Source: Desulfobacteraceae bacterium
Lineage (GTDB): Bacteria > Desulfobacterota > DSM-4660 > Desulfatiglandales > B25-G16
Length of the DNA stretch: 50,783 bases
NCBI GenBank assembly: GCA_030615105.1
Contig: JAUWZV010000003.1
Span: 1 to 50,783, forward strand
Direction of reading: 5' to 3'
The first letter of the stretch is position 1; each line of letters opens with the position of its first letter. The position numbers were made by a program, and so were the translations under genes. The notes beneath the pieces are model-generated. The model did not search any database. It had not been told where the DNA came from and saw only the letters and a program-made list of their open reading frames with translations. Of the stretch, positions 18,714-28,644 are shown in pieces.

Positions 18714-19928
18714 ATGAACAATAAGAAATTTGACATAATAATGTATACCAATGCTGCCGGTCTTGGACCAGAGTGTATTGCACACGCTCATAGACTGCCA
18801 TTCATAAAAGGCATTGCAAAAGCCATGCAGGGAATCGGGAATGTATTGGTTGTTCTACGATATCGGTCTTTCCCTCAGTCTTGGTTTGGAAGAAAAAATA
18901 AAAATGACCTTTCGTTTTCCGCAATAAAACGTCCTAAAAAGATAGACCAAAACCTGTATATCATCAGACCATCTATTTTAGGTAATTTGGTCTTAGCTTC
19001 CTATTTCCATCCGTTGAAAATGAATATCAGGAGGCAAATTGCTAATCAGATTAAAAAAGCCCTTATATCTCTAAATATGACCGCCCCTCGGGTTGCTTGG
19101 ATGACTCATCCTTATCACTATTTATATCAAGGATGTGGAGGGGAGTCTTATATTGTTTATGAGTGCTATGATGATATGACATATAACAGGGCAACGGGAA
19201 AGAGCATCAGGAGGACTAAATTATTGGAACTAAAACTTGCAAGAAACGCTCATCTTAATTTTGTGACTGCTGACACGCTTTATGAGAGGTTGTGTGCCGT
19301 TAATAAGAATACAAGGCTCATTTCAAATGGCGTTATGTATGAATTGTTCAGTCAATGCAGAACAGGATCTATAGATGTTGCTCCGCAAATAAAAGACCTA
19401 CCAAGGCCTGTTGTTGGCATGATGGGTACACTTCAGAAGGGGTATGACTTCAAACTGATAACTGAGATTATTAAGAATAGGCCTATTTGGTCCTTTGTAT
19501 ATGTCGGTGATTATGCAGGTAACTCTAAATCAGACATTGCAAGGTTAATGACCTATCCACAGTTCCATATGTTTGGCTGGGTGCCACGTGAGGAGCTTTT
19601 GAAATATCTTTGCGGTTTTGATGTCGCAATCGCTCCGTTCGAGATAAGTGATTGGACGAAGACTATTAATCCATTGAAAATCTGCGAATATTTTGCTGCC
19701 GGAGTTCCTGTTGTTGCGACTGGCATTGACGCAATACAGCGTTATGAGGCTTGTTTGGATGTTTGTCATAATAGGCATGATTTCATCAATGCTATAGAGA
19801 GGGTGATTAAGGGAGAATCGGAAGATAAGATTAGAAAAGGCATTAGCGTTTCAAGAAACCTGTCATGGGATAAGATAACAAAGGATGTTATCAATGTATT
19901 GAAAACATTAGTTCAAGATGCACAATAA
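18714..19928 (+). CDS. Glycosyltransferase, GT4-like (TuaH-like type)
   Basis: About 404 residues from ATG 18714; an in-frame TTG at 18678 is less likely. YIVYECYDDMTYNR and DVAIAPFEISDWTKTINPLKICEYFAAGVPVVAT are characteristic of the subgroup of GT4-like enzymes that lacks the first Glu of E-x7-E. The protein at 20893 shares the same layout (DCYDEYAAQS, SPIKLYEYLATGKPIVST), so the two are diverged paralogues flanking a methyltransferase gene. Confidence 0.85.
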   Translation: MNNKKFDIIMYTNAAGLGPECIAHAHRLPFIKGIAKAMQGIGNVLVVLRYRSFPQSWFGRKNKNDLSFSAIKRPKKIDQNLYIIRPSILGNLVLASYFHPLKMNIRRQIANQIKKALISLNMTAPRVAWMTHPYHYLYQGCGGESYIVYECYDDMTYNRATGKSIRRTKLLELKLARNAHLNFVTADTLYERLCAVNKNTRLISNGVMYELFSQCRTGSIDVAPQIKDLPRPVVGMMGTLQKGYDFKLITEIIKNRPIWSFVYVGDYAGNSKSDIARLMTYPQFHMFGWVPREELLKYLCGFDVAIAPFEISDWTKTINPLKICEYFAAGVPVVATGIDAIQRYEACLDVCHNRHDFINAIERVIKGESEDKIRKGISVSRNLSWDKITKDVINVLKTLVQDAQ

Positions 19929-20088
19929 TATTTTGTGTATGGTATTTGTGGAATATATAATTTCGAAGGCAGACTGATAGATAATTGGTTGCTACTTGGT
20001 ATGCGAGGTAATATGAGCATCGGTGACTTGACTATCGAAGTACATACATCGATGATTTTTAAGGTTTTTTTCTCTAATAGTTGACGAG

Positions 20089-20884
20089 ATGGATGCAATT
20101 AGATTATTAATTAAAAACTGGCTAGGATTTAATGAGGATTTTCCGAACGGGCTCAAACGGATGATTTTTAGGTTTTTGGCGAACCTGGATATTGGAAGGC
20201 ATATAAGGTACAGAGAAATCGTTAGAATAATCAAAAAGGCGAAGATGAGAGAGAGACCCTTCTATAATCGAGATTGGATCAGGAAAAATCGGAATAACCT
20301 CATACTTGAAACAAAAAGTGATCGGTGTAGATCTAACATTTAATGGATATCCCTCTTTGGGTTATTTAGAGGAAAAAATCTATGATGGTTCAAACTTAGA
20401 ATATGCTGATGACACTTTTGATTTCGTAATTTCCGTGGACATGCTTGAACATGTGCCGAAAAGTCAGAGGGGAAACATAATCTCCGAAATGCTGCGGATT
20501 GCAAAAACATACATGATATTAGCATTCCCTACCTCAGGGAAAAGTTTGGTTTACGAGGAAAAGTTAGAAAGAAGATACACAAGGTATGGGCTTCCAGTTC
20601 CCAAATACTTGAAGGAGCACATGCAATGCGGGCTGCCAGATGAAAATGAAATTATGCAGATGATAAAACGAAACCTTATTTCAAAAAATATATCACAACA
20701 TAATCTGACAGTATTACCTAATGAGAATTTGAAATTATGGTATTTGCACGAATTTTTTAGATCTAAAGGGGCTGTAATCTTTTATTCAGCTATGTTTGTA
20801 ATTAAGCTGTTATTATGTATTATGCTTTTCCTGGCTTCAATTGGAGAGTGCTATCGGAAAATAATTATTGTCGAAAAACGGTAG
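20089..20884 (+). pseudogene. SAM-dependent methyltransferase with a frameshift in a GA repeat
   Basis: The N-terminal frame (20089 on) reads to residue ~55 and then loses similarity. Motif I (IIEIGSGKIGITSYL) and the rest, with FVISVDMLEHV, lie in the next frame up to 20884. The switch is at a GA tract, (GA)5 at 20247-20256. One more GA unit would restore a protein of about 265 residues reading MRERDPSIIEIGSG. The C-terminus has a hydrophobic stretch near 20770-20845 that may touch the membrane. The break could be decay, dinucleotide slippage acting as a switch, or an assembly error. A fragment starting at TTG 20306 would lack motif I. Confidence 0.75.
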
Positions 20885-20892
20885 ATTTTCTT

Positions 20893-22128
20893 GTGGCTGA
20901 ATCAAAAATAAGCCCTGTAGTTGGCAATTATGATTTTGTTATTTTTTTCCCTTGCGATTGGGAAACGCCATGGCGTGGACATTACCTGATTCAGGCATTA
21001 TCTGAGCAGCTTAAGAATTCAAAGATTCTTTGTGTCGAAAATCCTATTGATTTGCTGGTTTCATTAGTCAAGCATTCCTCTAAATTGCATTCAAGAATAC
21101 GTAAAGGCAACGTCGTTCGCAGAGTGTGTCAAAACCCTTATATATACAGGCCGTGGATTTTCCTGAATGTGCACATAGCCTCAAAATTTCCTCTCATCCA
21201 AAAACTCAATCTTAAATGGATGAAATTTCAGCTTGATAATGTCGTTAAGAGAAGCAATTTCCGAGCTAATTCTCTTATTACCTGGTTTACTGATCCTTTT
21301 CAGGCAGATTATCTAAACGTATTGGATGCAAAATTCACGGTATTTGATTGCTATGATGAATATGCTGCTCAGAGTATCAATATTTTGTTTAGAACAAAAA
21401 AAGAGCTAATGGAGAAAGAAAAAAGAATTCTACAGAACGTTGACCTAACTTTCGTTGTTTCTGACCTTCTCTACGACAACAAACGACCCCATGCCAGGGC
21501 AATTCACATAATTCCCAATGCTGTTGATATTAATCATTTTGGTAAAGCAGCACGAAATTCAACAACGATAGCAGAGGATATCCTCCACATCCCTCATCCT
21601 ATTATCGGGTTCCATGGCAATCTTTCTGATAGAATAGATATTGATCTGCTGGATTGGCTTGCTGCAAGAAATAAGGATTGGTCGATAGTTATGGTTGGGG
21701 GTAAGGAAGGTAATATGAAAAACAAACAATTGCTTATGAAATTTGCTGAAAGGAAAAACGTCTACCTATTGGGCAATAAGCCCTATGAAGATTTGCCGGA
21801 GTATTTAAAAGCTTTTGATGTTTGTATGATACCCTTTCGAGAAGATGATCTGTTCAGTTTAAGCTGTTCCCCCATAAAACTATATGAATACTTGGCCACT
21901 GGAAAACCGATTGTCTCTACGGAACTACCAGGAGTTCATGGTTTCAAATCCCTCGTCAGGATAGCAAAAGGTAGAGAAGAATTGGAACGGCAGATAAAGG
22001 AAGCCTTAAAAGAAGGATTTCAATTATGTGAAAAGAGAATATCGATATCAAAAGGTCATTCATGGAAGAGACGTGCTAAACAAGTGAAGGATATATTGGA
22101 TGAGATGGTGAATGGCGCGTACATGTAA
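20893..22128 (+). CDS. Glycosyltransferase, GT4-like (TuaH-like type)
   Basis: About 411 residues if GTG 20893 is the start; the frame is open from ATG 20815, but that part overlaps the methyltransferase. FFPCDWETPWRGHYLIQAL opens the acceptor domain, TVFDCYDEYAAQS and SPIKLYEYLATGKPIVST match the paralogue at 18714, and IIGFHGNLSDRIDIDLL begins the donor domain. No clear ribosome site is seen, so the exact start is uncertain. It presumably adds one sugar to the repeat unit. Confidence 0.83.
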   Translation: MAESKISPVVGNYDFVIFFPCDWETPWRGHYLIQALSEQLKNSKILCVENPIDLLVSLVKHSSKLHSRIRKGNVVRRVCQNPYIYRPWIFLNVHIASKFPLIQKLNLKWMKFQLDNVVKRSNFRANSLITWFTDPFQADYLNVLDAKFTVFDCYDEYAAQSINILFRTKKELMEKEKRILQNVDLTFVVSDLLYDNKRPHARAIHIIPNAVDINHFGKAARNSTTIAEDILHIPHPIIGFHGNLSDRIDIDLLDWLAARNKDWSIVMVGGKEGNMKNKQLLMKFAERKNVYLLGNKPYEDLPEYLKAFDVCMIPFREDDLFSLSCSPIKLYEYLATGKPIVSTELPGVHGFKSLVRIAKGREELERQIKEALKEGFQLCEKRISISKGHSWKRRAKQVKDILDEMVNGAYM

Positions 22129-22153
22129 CTCAGGCCCTATAAAAGGTGATCTT

Positions 22154-23042
22154 GTGTCGAAAGGTATGTCAAAAGATGCGAAGATAATCCTTAGAATAAG
22201 CGATATTGTAAAAATATTTTTTCTAAGTCCAAGTTTGTTTTTCAAGAAACTTCTTGGCCGCATTTTACTAAAAGTTATTCCCTCACCCAACGGTCGCGCC
22301 AATCTATGTAGGAGGGTATACTATCATAACGTATCCATCTCGAAATGACTGGTGGAAATTTATGTATGTAGGTTATTGTGATGTTGAAATTTCGTATAAT
22401 ATCAAACGATTGTTAACTGAATCAGGGGTTTTCATTGATGTAGGAGGGGGCATTGGCTATTTTACAGCGATAGCATCTGAGATCGTTGGTAGTTCGGGAC
22501 AAGTTCATTGTTTTGAACCATATCCTGCTCACATAGAGGCGATTCGGAAAACGATTCAGAGCAAGCCGAACTCAAATATCATGCTCAACCCTTTTGCATT
22601 GGGTGTTGATGACGGAGTTCATCCTTATTACACAAAGCGACGAGAGAATGCTGCAACATCATCGATGGTAGAACATTTTTACAATAAGGGAATCATTCCC
22701 GAGATTATATATGTGAAAACACAAAGGCTCGATAGGTATCTGGAACAGAAAAAGATCAAGAAGATATCATTAATAAAAATTGATGTTGATGGTTATGAAT
22801 ATTTTGTCCTGAAGGGCCTTGAAGGCTACTTTGAAGGAAATGCAAACAGGCCTCCGATAATTGTTGAGATTACACCTTATGTCTGTTCAAGGCTAGGCTA
22901 TACAATGGATGATTTTCGTAATTATATGTTAGATTATGGATATCAGGCTTATAATATATTCAATCCAAATCGAAAGGATGATATACGACTGACAACACGT
23001 GAAGATGAATCCAGAGATGTAATTTTCATAGCTGATCGTTAA
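22154..23042 (+). pseudogene. FkbM-family methyltransferase with a probable frameshift
   Basis: The main frame (ATG 22362 to 23042, 226 residues) carries VFIDVGGGIGYFTAIASE, CFEPYP and KIDVDGYEYFVLKGL, the FkbM signature. Homologues carry ~70-80 residues ahead of this. Those are encoded in another frame from about 22154 (GTG after AAAGGTG) to near 22290 (DIVKIFFLSPSLFFKKL), and the main frame is open back to 22272, reading APIYVGGYTIITYPSRNDWW before Met. A one-base excess near 22286-22292 (CCCAACGG) would explain both. If real, translation may restart at 22362 and give a shortened enzyme. FkbM enzymes O-methylate sugars or polyketides. Confidence 0.72.
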
Positions 23043-23181
23043 GTGTAGGCGAAACTATATGTTCAAAAAGTAAATTGTGTATCTGATACCTCGATTATGG
23101 CCTGAAAAATATTATCTTGGAGTGACTCATTTCCGCTACTACGCAGCTATATAATGTCGGGTATGTCTTATATTCTTTAGT

Positions 23182-24249
23182 ATGAAAATAACAATTCCAT
23201 ATCTGATAAGAAAACGAGCATCATTTTTACGGTTAAAATTAAAGACATCACTCACTGTAATGAATGTTCTATCTTATATTTATATTTTTCTGCATGATAG
23301 TAATTTCTTTCTGTTTAAATTAATGCGTAGATACAGATACACATTTGAAGTAAAAAGAGGGTATGGTGTAGCTTCGGATGTGCCGGCGCTTTATATTGAG
23401 ACAATTAATCAATGCAATGCACATTGTTTTATGTGTCCGATACATAAATTAAGTAGACCTGTTGGTTACATGGAGTATGATTTATATCAAAAAGTTATTA
23501 ATGAGTATGCCCAACTCGGTAAAAGTATTTTATTGTCAAATTATGGTGAACCGCTTTTAGATCCTCTTTTGATTAAGAGGATTAAATATGCAAAAAGCAA
23601 AGGTTTAAGAGTAGAATTTTTTACAAACGGATTGTTGTTAAATAAAAATATGAGTAAGGATTTACTGGAATGTGGTTTAGATTCGTTGATTGTTAGTATG
23701 TATGCTGCACGTTCTCAGACTTATAAGCGGATCTATGGATGTGAAAGCTTGGAAAAAGTTACAAAAAATATTCAGTTGTTTTTACAATTGAGGAAAGCTG
23801 ATTATAAACAGATAAATACTAAGATTAACCTTAAGTGGCTGATAATGAATGAAAATAAGGAAGAAGTGTCTTGTTTTGTTAAAGAATGGAAATCGAAGGT
23901 AGATTTTATCAACATAGGAGTCGGTTTGTCTTCACGTGCAGGTTCGATCGAGTTTGCAAATGTTAAGAATAGAGTCCATCAACTTTATAAACGAGCCAAT
24001 CCTTGCGTGTGGCCTTTTCATGGTTTAATAATATTGCCCAATGGCGATGTAACTATTTGCTGCGAAGATTGGGATGGAAAAGCTATAGTTGGCAACGTGC
24101 AACATAGTACAATATTAAACATCTGGAACTCTGACAAAATTAAACAAATTAGGGAATATATGCTTAAATGTGACTGGAAGTTAGTACCTTCTATTTGCAA
24201 GAGATGTGACCGTCCTCTACAACCAAGTCTTAGTTCATGGTGGATGTGA
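23182..24249 (+). CDS. Radical SAM protein with SPASM-like C-terminus
   Basis: 355 residues. The radical SAM motif is CNAHCFMC with C78, C82 and C85. The C-terminal part (CVWPFHGLIILPNGDVTICCEDWDG, then ICKRCDRP) has the cysteine spacing of SPASM/twitch auxiliary-cluster domains. It has no B12 domain, unlike the four larger radical SAM proteins here. Members modify peptides, alcohols or sugars; in polysaccharide loci they may oxidise or epimerise sugar precursors, but the substrate is unknown. The first ~45 residues are basic and hydrophobic, with a possible membrane-associated helix (residues 25-47). Confidence 0.85.
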   Translation: MKITIPYLIRKRASFLRLKLKTSLTVMNVLSYIYIFLHDSNFFLFKLMRRYRYTFEVKRGYGVASDVPALYIETINQCNAHCFMCPIHKLSRPVGYMEYDLYQKVINEYAQLGKSILLSNYGEPLLDPLLIKRIKYAKSKGLRVEFFTNGLLLNKNMSKDLLECGLDSLIVSMYAARSQTYKRIYGCESLEKVTKNIQLFLQLRKADYKQINTKINLKWLIMNENKEEVSCFVKEWKSKVDFINIGVGLSSRAGSIEFANVKNRVHQLYKRANPCVWPFHGLIILPNGDVTICCEDWDGKAIVGNVQHSTILNIWNSDKIKQIREYMLKCDWKLVPSICKRCDRPLQPSLSSWWM

Positions 24250-24409
24250 GGTGTATGACCAAATATCATGGTATTCTTACGAGGTGGAATTTTGTGCGAG
24301 AAGGGCAATTTAAGAGGTTTGCTTATTGGCTATTGATTAACGTCAGCCAAGAGTGATAAGCATCGAATCAGGTATTGAATGGGACTTTATGCGGAAGAAG
24401 TTGAGAGAA

Positions 24410-24830
24410 AATGTCTAATATAGGCGCAAGGAAGAATCGGGCAGGGTTTGTGGTGCTCGGCTATGAACGAGAATATCGATTGGGTTCCTTTGAGAAGATG
24501 GCCACTGCTTTTTTAAGATATCACGCTCACGCTTGACCCGTTCCAACTCCCGTCTGAGAGCTCGGATTTCTCGTCTGGTGGTTTCAGGCACCCTTTACCG
24601 GGAAAAGCATTGTCTGGGTCCTCTTTCATTTTCCTGCCCCAGCGGGTAACGGTGCTTTTGCTGATACCAACGTTTCGTTCTACCTCAGTCGCTTTCCGGC
24701 CCTCTTCAACCACTAACCGGACGCCTTCCCGTTTGAATTCTTTGTCATACGTTCTACATTGCTTGACATTAACCATGAACACAACTCCTTTACTACATTA
24801 TAATTTAGCTTTTCGGTCTGTCCGCTAAAT
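24410..24830 (-). mobile_element. IS3-family insertion sequence remnant
   Basis: An IS3-type orfA on the minus strand, followed by a short decayed start of orfB (frame reading FIAEHHKPCPIL near 24415-24470), is all that remains; the catalytic DDE part is absent. The stretch TGTCCGCTAAATGGGAG (24818-24834) looks like an IS3-type terminal repeat. The far end cannot be placed. It lies between the SPASM radical SAM gene and a methyltransferase. Confidence 0.65.
24461..24782 (-). pseudogene. IS3-family transposase OrfA, frameshifted
   Basis: The N-terminal 60 residues are intact and match the IS3/IS911 HTH OrfA pattern (YDKEFKREGVRLVVEEGRK, ISKSTVTRWGRKMKEDP, AFPGKG). After the DEK stretch the true family sequence (IRALRRELERVKRERDIL) continues in another frame, so one base is missing near 24569. 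A second single-base loss lies in the A run (6 T on the plus strand, 24509-24514), before AVAIFSKE. The frame ends at 24461. The protein cannot function. Confidence 0.75.
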
Positions 24831-24845
24831 GGGAGAAACTTCACG

Positions 24846-25538
24846 ATGCAATTCATTCAATTTCCATCACTGCCAAAATATGTGCTTGATGCGTACTCCC
24901 AAATAACTGAACGCTCAACATGTGGGGGTAGCCAGGCGGCCTTATTGTTTGGGCTTTCTGCATGTTCAGGGGAAAAGGGGTGTATCCTCGAAATCGGTAG
25001 CTTTGTTGGACGAAGTACTATTGCACTTGCTGCTGCTCAAAAAGAGAAGGGAGGGAAACAGATTTACGCTATTGACTGTTTTCCCTACAAAAACCTTATT
25101 GATAATCTTAGGCTGGCGGAAGTTATGGATTGGGTTATCCTCATTGAAAATTTTTCTCATCGCGTAGCCAAGTCTTGGGACAAGCCTATTGAACTTCTTT
25201 TTATTGATGGGAACCACAGTTATTTCGGGGCGAAAGACGATATATCATTATGGACTCCATTTATAATTGAGGGAGGTTTCGTAGCATTGCATGACTACGG
25301 AAGTTTTGAGTATCAAGGTGTACATCGGGCAGTCTATAAGCTCTTACTCTCCAAGCCAAGTGAGTGGAGGGTTGTGAGCGACCGAGACACTGGCTCAATT
25401 ATTGTATTCCAACGCTGTCCAAGGGATAAACAAAAGCACTCAATATTATATAAATTACGATACCGTTTGCAGCTTCGCGAGTCCTACCGGTGGCTTCTGG
25501 GGAGGCTGTGCCCCCGTGTATATCGATATCCCAAGTGA
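24846..25538 (+). CDS. Class I methyltransferase, Methyltransf_24/CmcI-like
   Basis: 230 residues. Motif I CILEIGSFVGRSTIALA, IYAIDCF and LLFIDGNHSYFGAKDDISLW are diagnostic of the Methyltransf_24 group, which includes sugar and antibiotic O-methyltransferases with a metal-binding Asp-His pair. VALHDYG follows as expected. ATG 24846 is preceded by GGGAG at 24830-24834, which belongs to the end of the IS3 remnant, so the insertion may have supplied its ribosome site. The last ~30 residues are basic. The likely role is methylation of a sugar in the polysaccharide. Confidence 0.88.
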   Translation: MQFIQFPSLPKYVLDAYSQITERSTCGGSQAALLFGLSACSGEKGCILEIGSFVGRSTIALAAAQKEKGGKQIYAIDCFPYKNLIDNLRLAEVMDWVILIENFSHRVAKSWDKPIELLFIDGNHSYFGAKDDISLWTPFIIEGGFVALHDYGSFEYQGVHRAVYKLLLSKPSEWRVVSDRDTGSIIVFQRCPRDKQKHSILYKLRYRLQLRESYRWLLGRLCPRVYRYPK

Positions 25539-25829
25539 AGCCACATATGTGGACGCATGTTCATAAGTATGAGACACGTGAGGGCAGGTGCAGGTGTTTG
25601 TGAGGACAGGAACAGCTTTGCGTTTTGTTATTGGCATGTCTTATATACTTTGAGAGGTTTGAATTTTCCATGAAATACGTAGAATCTCCTTGGAAAGACA
25701 ATTTTTGATAAAAATTGTCACTCAATTTTCCTTCACCATGTTGAAGAGAAAACTTATATAGGGCAATTTAAGAGGGCGATTGCTCGGAAGCTTTATTATA
25801 ACGAACATAGCTGATTTTGGTAGTATGAT
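25539..25829. other. 291-base gap with a hairpin
   Basis: No gene is supported. A perfect hairpin lies at 25697-25719 (stem GACAATTTTT with a 3-base loop). A 16-base direct repeat of a stretch at 24302-24317 (AGGGCAATTTAAGAGG) occurs at 25760-25775, in a frame that reads GQFKRAIARKLYY before a stop, possibly a decayed coding end. Confidence 0.45.
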
Positions 25830-27008
25830 ATGTCATATGATCCGAGGAAAATATTATTTGATCATGGATTGTGGCTAAAAAAGCATAATCACAAGCAAAA
25901 AGTTCTTATCGTTGGCCCTGCAAGTCCTTCCACAGGAGGGATATCTTCATACCTAGATGATCTGCTTTCATCCAAACTGAGAGACCAATTCTTATTGGGA
26001 TTGTTTGATCCTCTTGCGGTAAAAAAAAGGTTTAAGAAGCAAGAGAGCCATTTCTCTTTAAAAGAGGTTAAAGCTTCATTGAGGGTCTTAAGAACGTTCA
26101 TTAAGGCTATAAGGGAGTTTGATCCAGCAATGGTACACATCCACACTTCCTCTCATTGGGGTTTCTATGAAAAAGCTATCATCATGCTCATTGCAAAATT
26201 CATATTCAAAAAAAAGACGATTCTCCATATACACGGAGGGGAATTTGGCATTTTTTATAAAAAAGCTATACCAAAAAACCTTATGAACTGGCTTATCAAA
26301 GAGGTTAATAAAACATTAATTGTTTCAAAAATGATCAAGGAGGAACTCGGGCTTAGTAAGTTGATCCTTGTTGACAATTGTGATCGATTTGAGAGCAAGG
26401 TATTATCAGTTGACAAATTATTATTAAGGCAAAAATATGACATACCTAAGAGGAAAACTGTTTTTTTATCAGCAGCACTTCTTCAGAGAATAAAAGGTAT
26501 TGGTGATACACTAATTGCTTTCAGAGATATCTATAAAAGGCGAGAGGATTTTTATTTTATCATTGCGGGCGAAGGACCAGAAAAAGACAACATTATTGAT
26601 TTTGTTGAATCAAACAACCTTTACAAAAATGTCAAAGTGATGGATTTCATAACCGACCGAGAGAAGGATGATATATTTATGTTAGCTGACGTTTTTATAC
26701 TCCAGTCAACTGTGGAAAGCTTCGGGATTTCACTGGTAGAAGCTATAAGTCATGGTTTGTTTGTGATTACCACTCCGGTTGGGATAGCTTCAGATGCTGA
26801 AAATGTGTTTAACGATAGAAACTGTATTCGAGTGCCAATTAAAAGTACTAAAAAATTACAAAAAGCCATTTTGAAAGTTTTGGACAAGAAAGTAGATATC
26901 GAAAAAGTTATGGCAAAAAATTTTTATGATTTTAAAGCCAGGTTTGATGTTGGACCGGTTTTTGAGAACATGAAAATGATTTATGAGGAGGTTTTAAATT
27001 CGAACTGA
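25830..27008 (+). CDS. Glycosyltransferase, GT4 family
   Basis: 392 residues from ATG 25830. VLIVGPASPSTGGISSYL is the N-terminal loop, ILHIHGGEFGIFYKK the acceptor-side region, FLSAALLQRIKGIGD the start of the donor domain, and ESFGISLVEAISHGLFVI carries the E-x7-E motif. AT-rich codon use resembles the neighbouring CapK-like gene. The sugar is unknown. No strong ribosome site precedes the ATG. Confidence 0.9.
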   Translation: MSYDPRKILFDHGLWLKKHNHKQKVLIVGPASPSTGGISSYLDDLLSSKLRDQFLLGLFDPLAVKKRFKKQESHFSLKEVKASLRVLRTFIKAIREFDPAMVHIHTSSHWGFYEKAIIMLIAKFIFKKKTILHIHGGEFGIFYKKAIPKNLMNWLIKEVNKTLIVSKMIKEELGLSKLILVDNCDRFESKVLSVDKLLLRQKYDIPKRKTVFLSAALLQRIKGIGDTLIAFRDIYKRREDFYFIIAGEGPEKDNIIDFVESNNLYKNVKVMDFITDREKDDIFMLADVFILQSTVESFGISLVEAISHGLFVITTPVGIASDAENVFNDRNCIRVPIKSTKKLQKAILKVLDKKVDIEKVMAKNFYDFKARFDVGPVFENMKMIYEEVLNSN

Positions 27009-27150
27009 TATGAACTGTTTTAAATGCCAAACATATGGAAACTATTGAAGACATGTGTAAGATGACCTTAATGATAGGATAGATGTTTTGAAAAATCCTA
27101 AAAAGCTCATGGCCAAGAGCTACAAAAATGTGATCTGAAGCAATTTAATT

Positions 27151-28530
27151 ATGGATCCTGAGAAAATATATAGTTTTTTTCCTATATCGATACAGAATAT
27201 CCTATGCTCCATAGAAGGGTGGAGAATTAAGGGGTTTAGATATGATCAAACTTTTCATAGGCTATTAAGAGAAGTGGAAAGCAGAACATTTAAGTCTTAC
27301 GATGAAATATTTGCCTTTAGAAATCGCCGTCTTAAAGTTTTTATAGATTGGAGTTATAATACGGTTCCTTATTATAGGCGTCTATTCAAAAGTTTAGGCG
27401 TATTTCCAAGTGATTTTAATGAAATAGAAGACTTACAAAAACTCCCAGTCCTTACAAAAGATGAGGTTCAAGGCAATCACGAAGAACTCGTTTCAGAAAA
27501 AGTTACGAGAAACAAAAGAGTGACAACACACACGAGCGGATCAACCGGCGGTGGATTGAGTTTCGCTACTACAAAAAATGCAATTCAGGAGCAATTTGCC
27601 ATATACTGGCGTTTCATTAAATCGCATGGTCTTGGACTTCATACATGGAAAGGTTATTTTGGTGGACGTTCAGTCGTCGCCTTGAATCAAAAAGATCCGC
27701 CATTCTGGCGGTATGACTTTCCGGGAAGGCAGGTATTGTTCAGCGGTTATCATATGTCGGTGGAGAATCTTCAGTATTACGTTGATGAACTTAATAGAAG
27801 AAGACCATCCTGGCTGGTGGGTTATCCATCATTAGTGACTTTATTAGCAGATCATATTCTAAGCAGTGGTATATCTTTGAATTACAGGTTACACAGTATT
27901 ACTTTGTCTTCCGAAAACCTGATGTCTCAACAGATGAAGAAAATAAAAGAAGTTTTTGGAATTAAGCCTTTACAGCACTATGGACAAGCTGAAGCTGTTG
28001 CAAATATTTCTGAATGTGATTATGGGAGTATGCATGTGGATGAGGATTTTTCTGCAGTCGAACTCATTCCTCTGTCCGATGATAATAGCTATCGGGTGAT
28101 AGGAACAAATTTCACCAATTTGGCCACTCCATTAATAAGGTATGACACAGGGGATATTGTTTCTCTAAGTAATAAAAAATGTATTTGCGGTAGGCCTGGA
28201 AGACTTGTAAAGAATATTGATGGAAGAAAAGAAGACTATGTAATTTTGAAGAATGGGGCCAAGGTAGGTCGAATGGACCATGTTTTTAAGGATCTAGTTA
28301 ACATTCGGGAAGCACAAATATATCAAAAAAATCCTGGGCAAATAGAGGTGCGTTTAGTGAAAGGAGTTAAATATGGCAAAAAGGATGAAAACCGAATGAT
28401 GTATGAGTTAAGAAAAAGAGTGGGAAAGGACACTGAAATAGGCATTAATTATGTAAACCGATTACAGCGGACAACGCGTGGAAAACTCCGATTTGTTATA
28501 TCCGATATAAAAGAGGGAATGGTTCAGTAA
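27151..28530 (+). CDS. PaaK/CapK-like adenylate-forming ligase family protein
   Basis: 459 residues. The adenylation P-loop TTHTSGSTGGGLSF, the later HYGQAEAVANISEC segment, and RYDTGDIV typical of the ANL hinge region place it with phenylacetate-CoA ligase/CapK proteins. In capsule loci CapK-like proteins are common, and they are thought to activate an acyl or amino-acid group for attachment to a sugar; the actual substrate is unproved. It sits between a glycosyltransferase and a C5-epimerase-like gene, which suggests acyl decoration of a uronate-containing polymer. It is cytoplasmic, as no signal peptide is seen. Confidence 0.85.
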   Translation: MDPEKIYSFFPISIQNILCSIEGWRIKGFRYDQTFHRLLREVESRTFKSYDEIFAFRNRRLKVFIDWSYNTVPYYRRLFKSLGVFPSDFNEIEDLQKLPVLTKDEVQGNHEELVSEKVTRNKRVTTHTSGSTGGGLSFATTKNAIQEQFAIYWRFIKSHGLGLHTWKGYFGGRSVVALNQKDPPFWRYDFPGRQVLFSGYHMSVENLQYYVDELNRRRPSWLVGYPSLVTLLADHILSSGISLNYRLHSITLSSENLMSQQMKKIKEVFGIKPLQHYGQAEAVANISECDYGSMHVDEDFSAVELIPLSDDNSYRVIGTNFTNLATPLIRYDTGDIVSLSNKKCICGRPGRLVKNIDGRKEDYVILKNGAKVGRMDHVFKDLVNIREAQIYQKNPGQIEVRLVKGVKYGKKDENRMMYELRKRVGKDTEIGINYVNRLQRTTRGKLRFVISDIKEGMVQ

Positions 28531-28590
28531 GTGGGAGATCTTGTTGATTATGAAAAAAGATAAGAGGTCACATGAAATTATTTATTTTTT

Positions 28591-28618
28591 ATCTGTGTTA
28601 ACTGTGAAATCTGTGGCC
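28591..28618 (+). repeat. Short-period ATCTGTG-type repeat in a leader
   Basis: ATCTGTGTTAACTGTGAAATCTGTGG is a degenerate repeat of an AATCTGTG unit. A relative lies at 30618-30649 (CGTGTAATCTGCGTAATCTG), with a reverse-strand form at 37318-37347. It lies 27 bases before the TTG start at 28645. Confidence 0.5.
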
Positions 28619-28644
28619 TTATTTGAATATAATTAGGTAGAACC

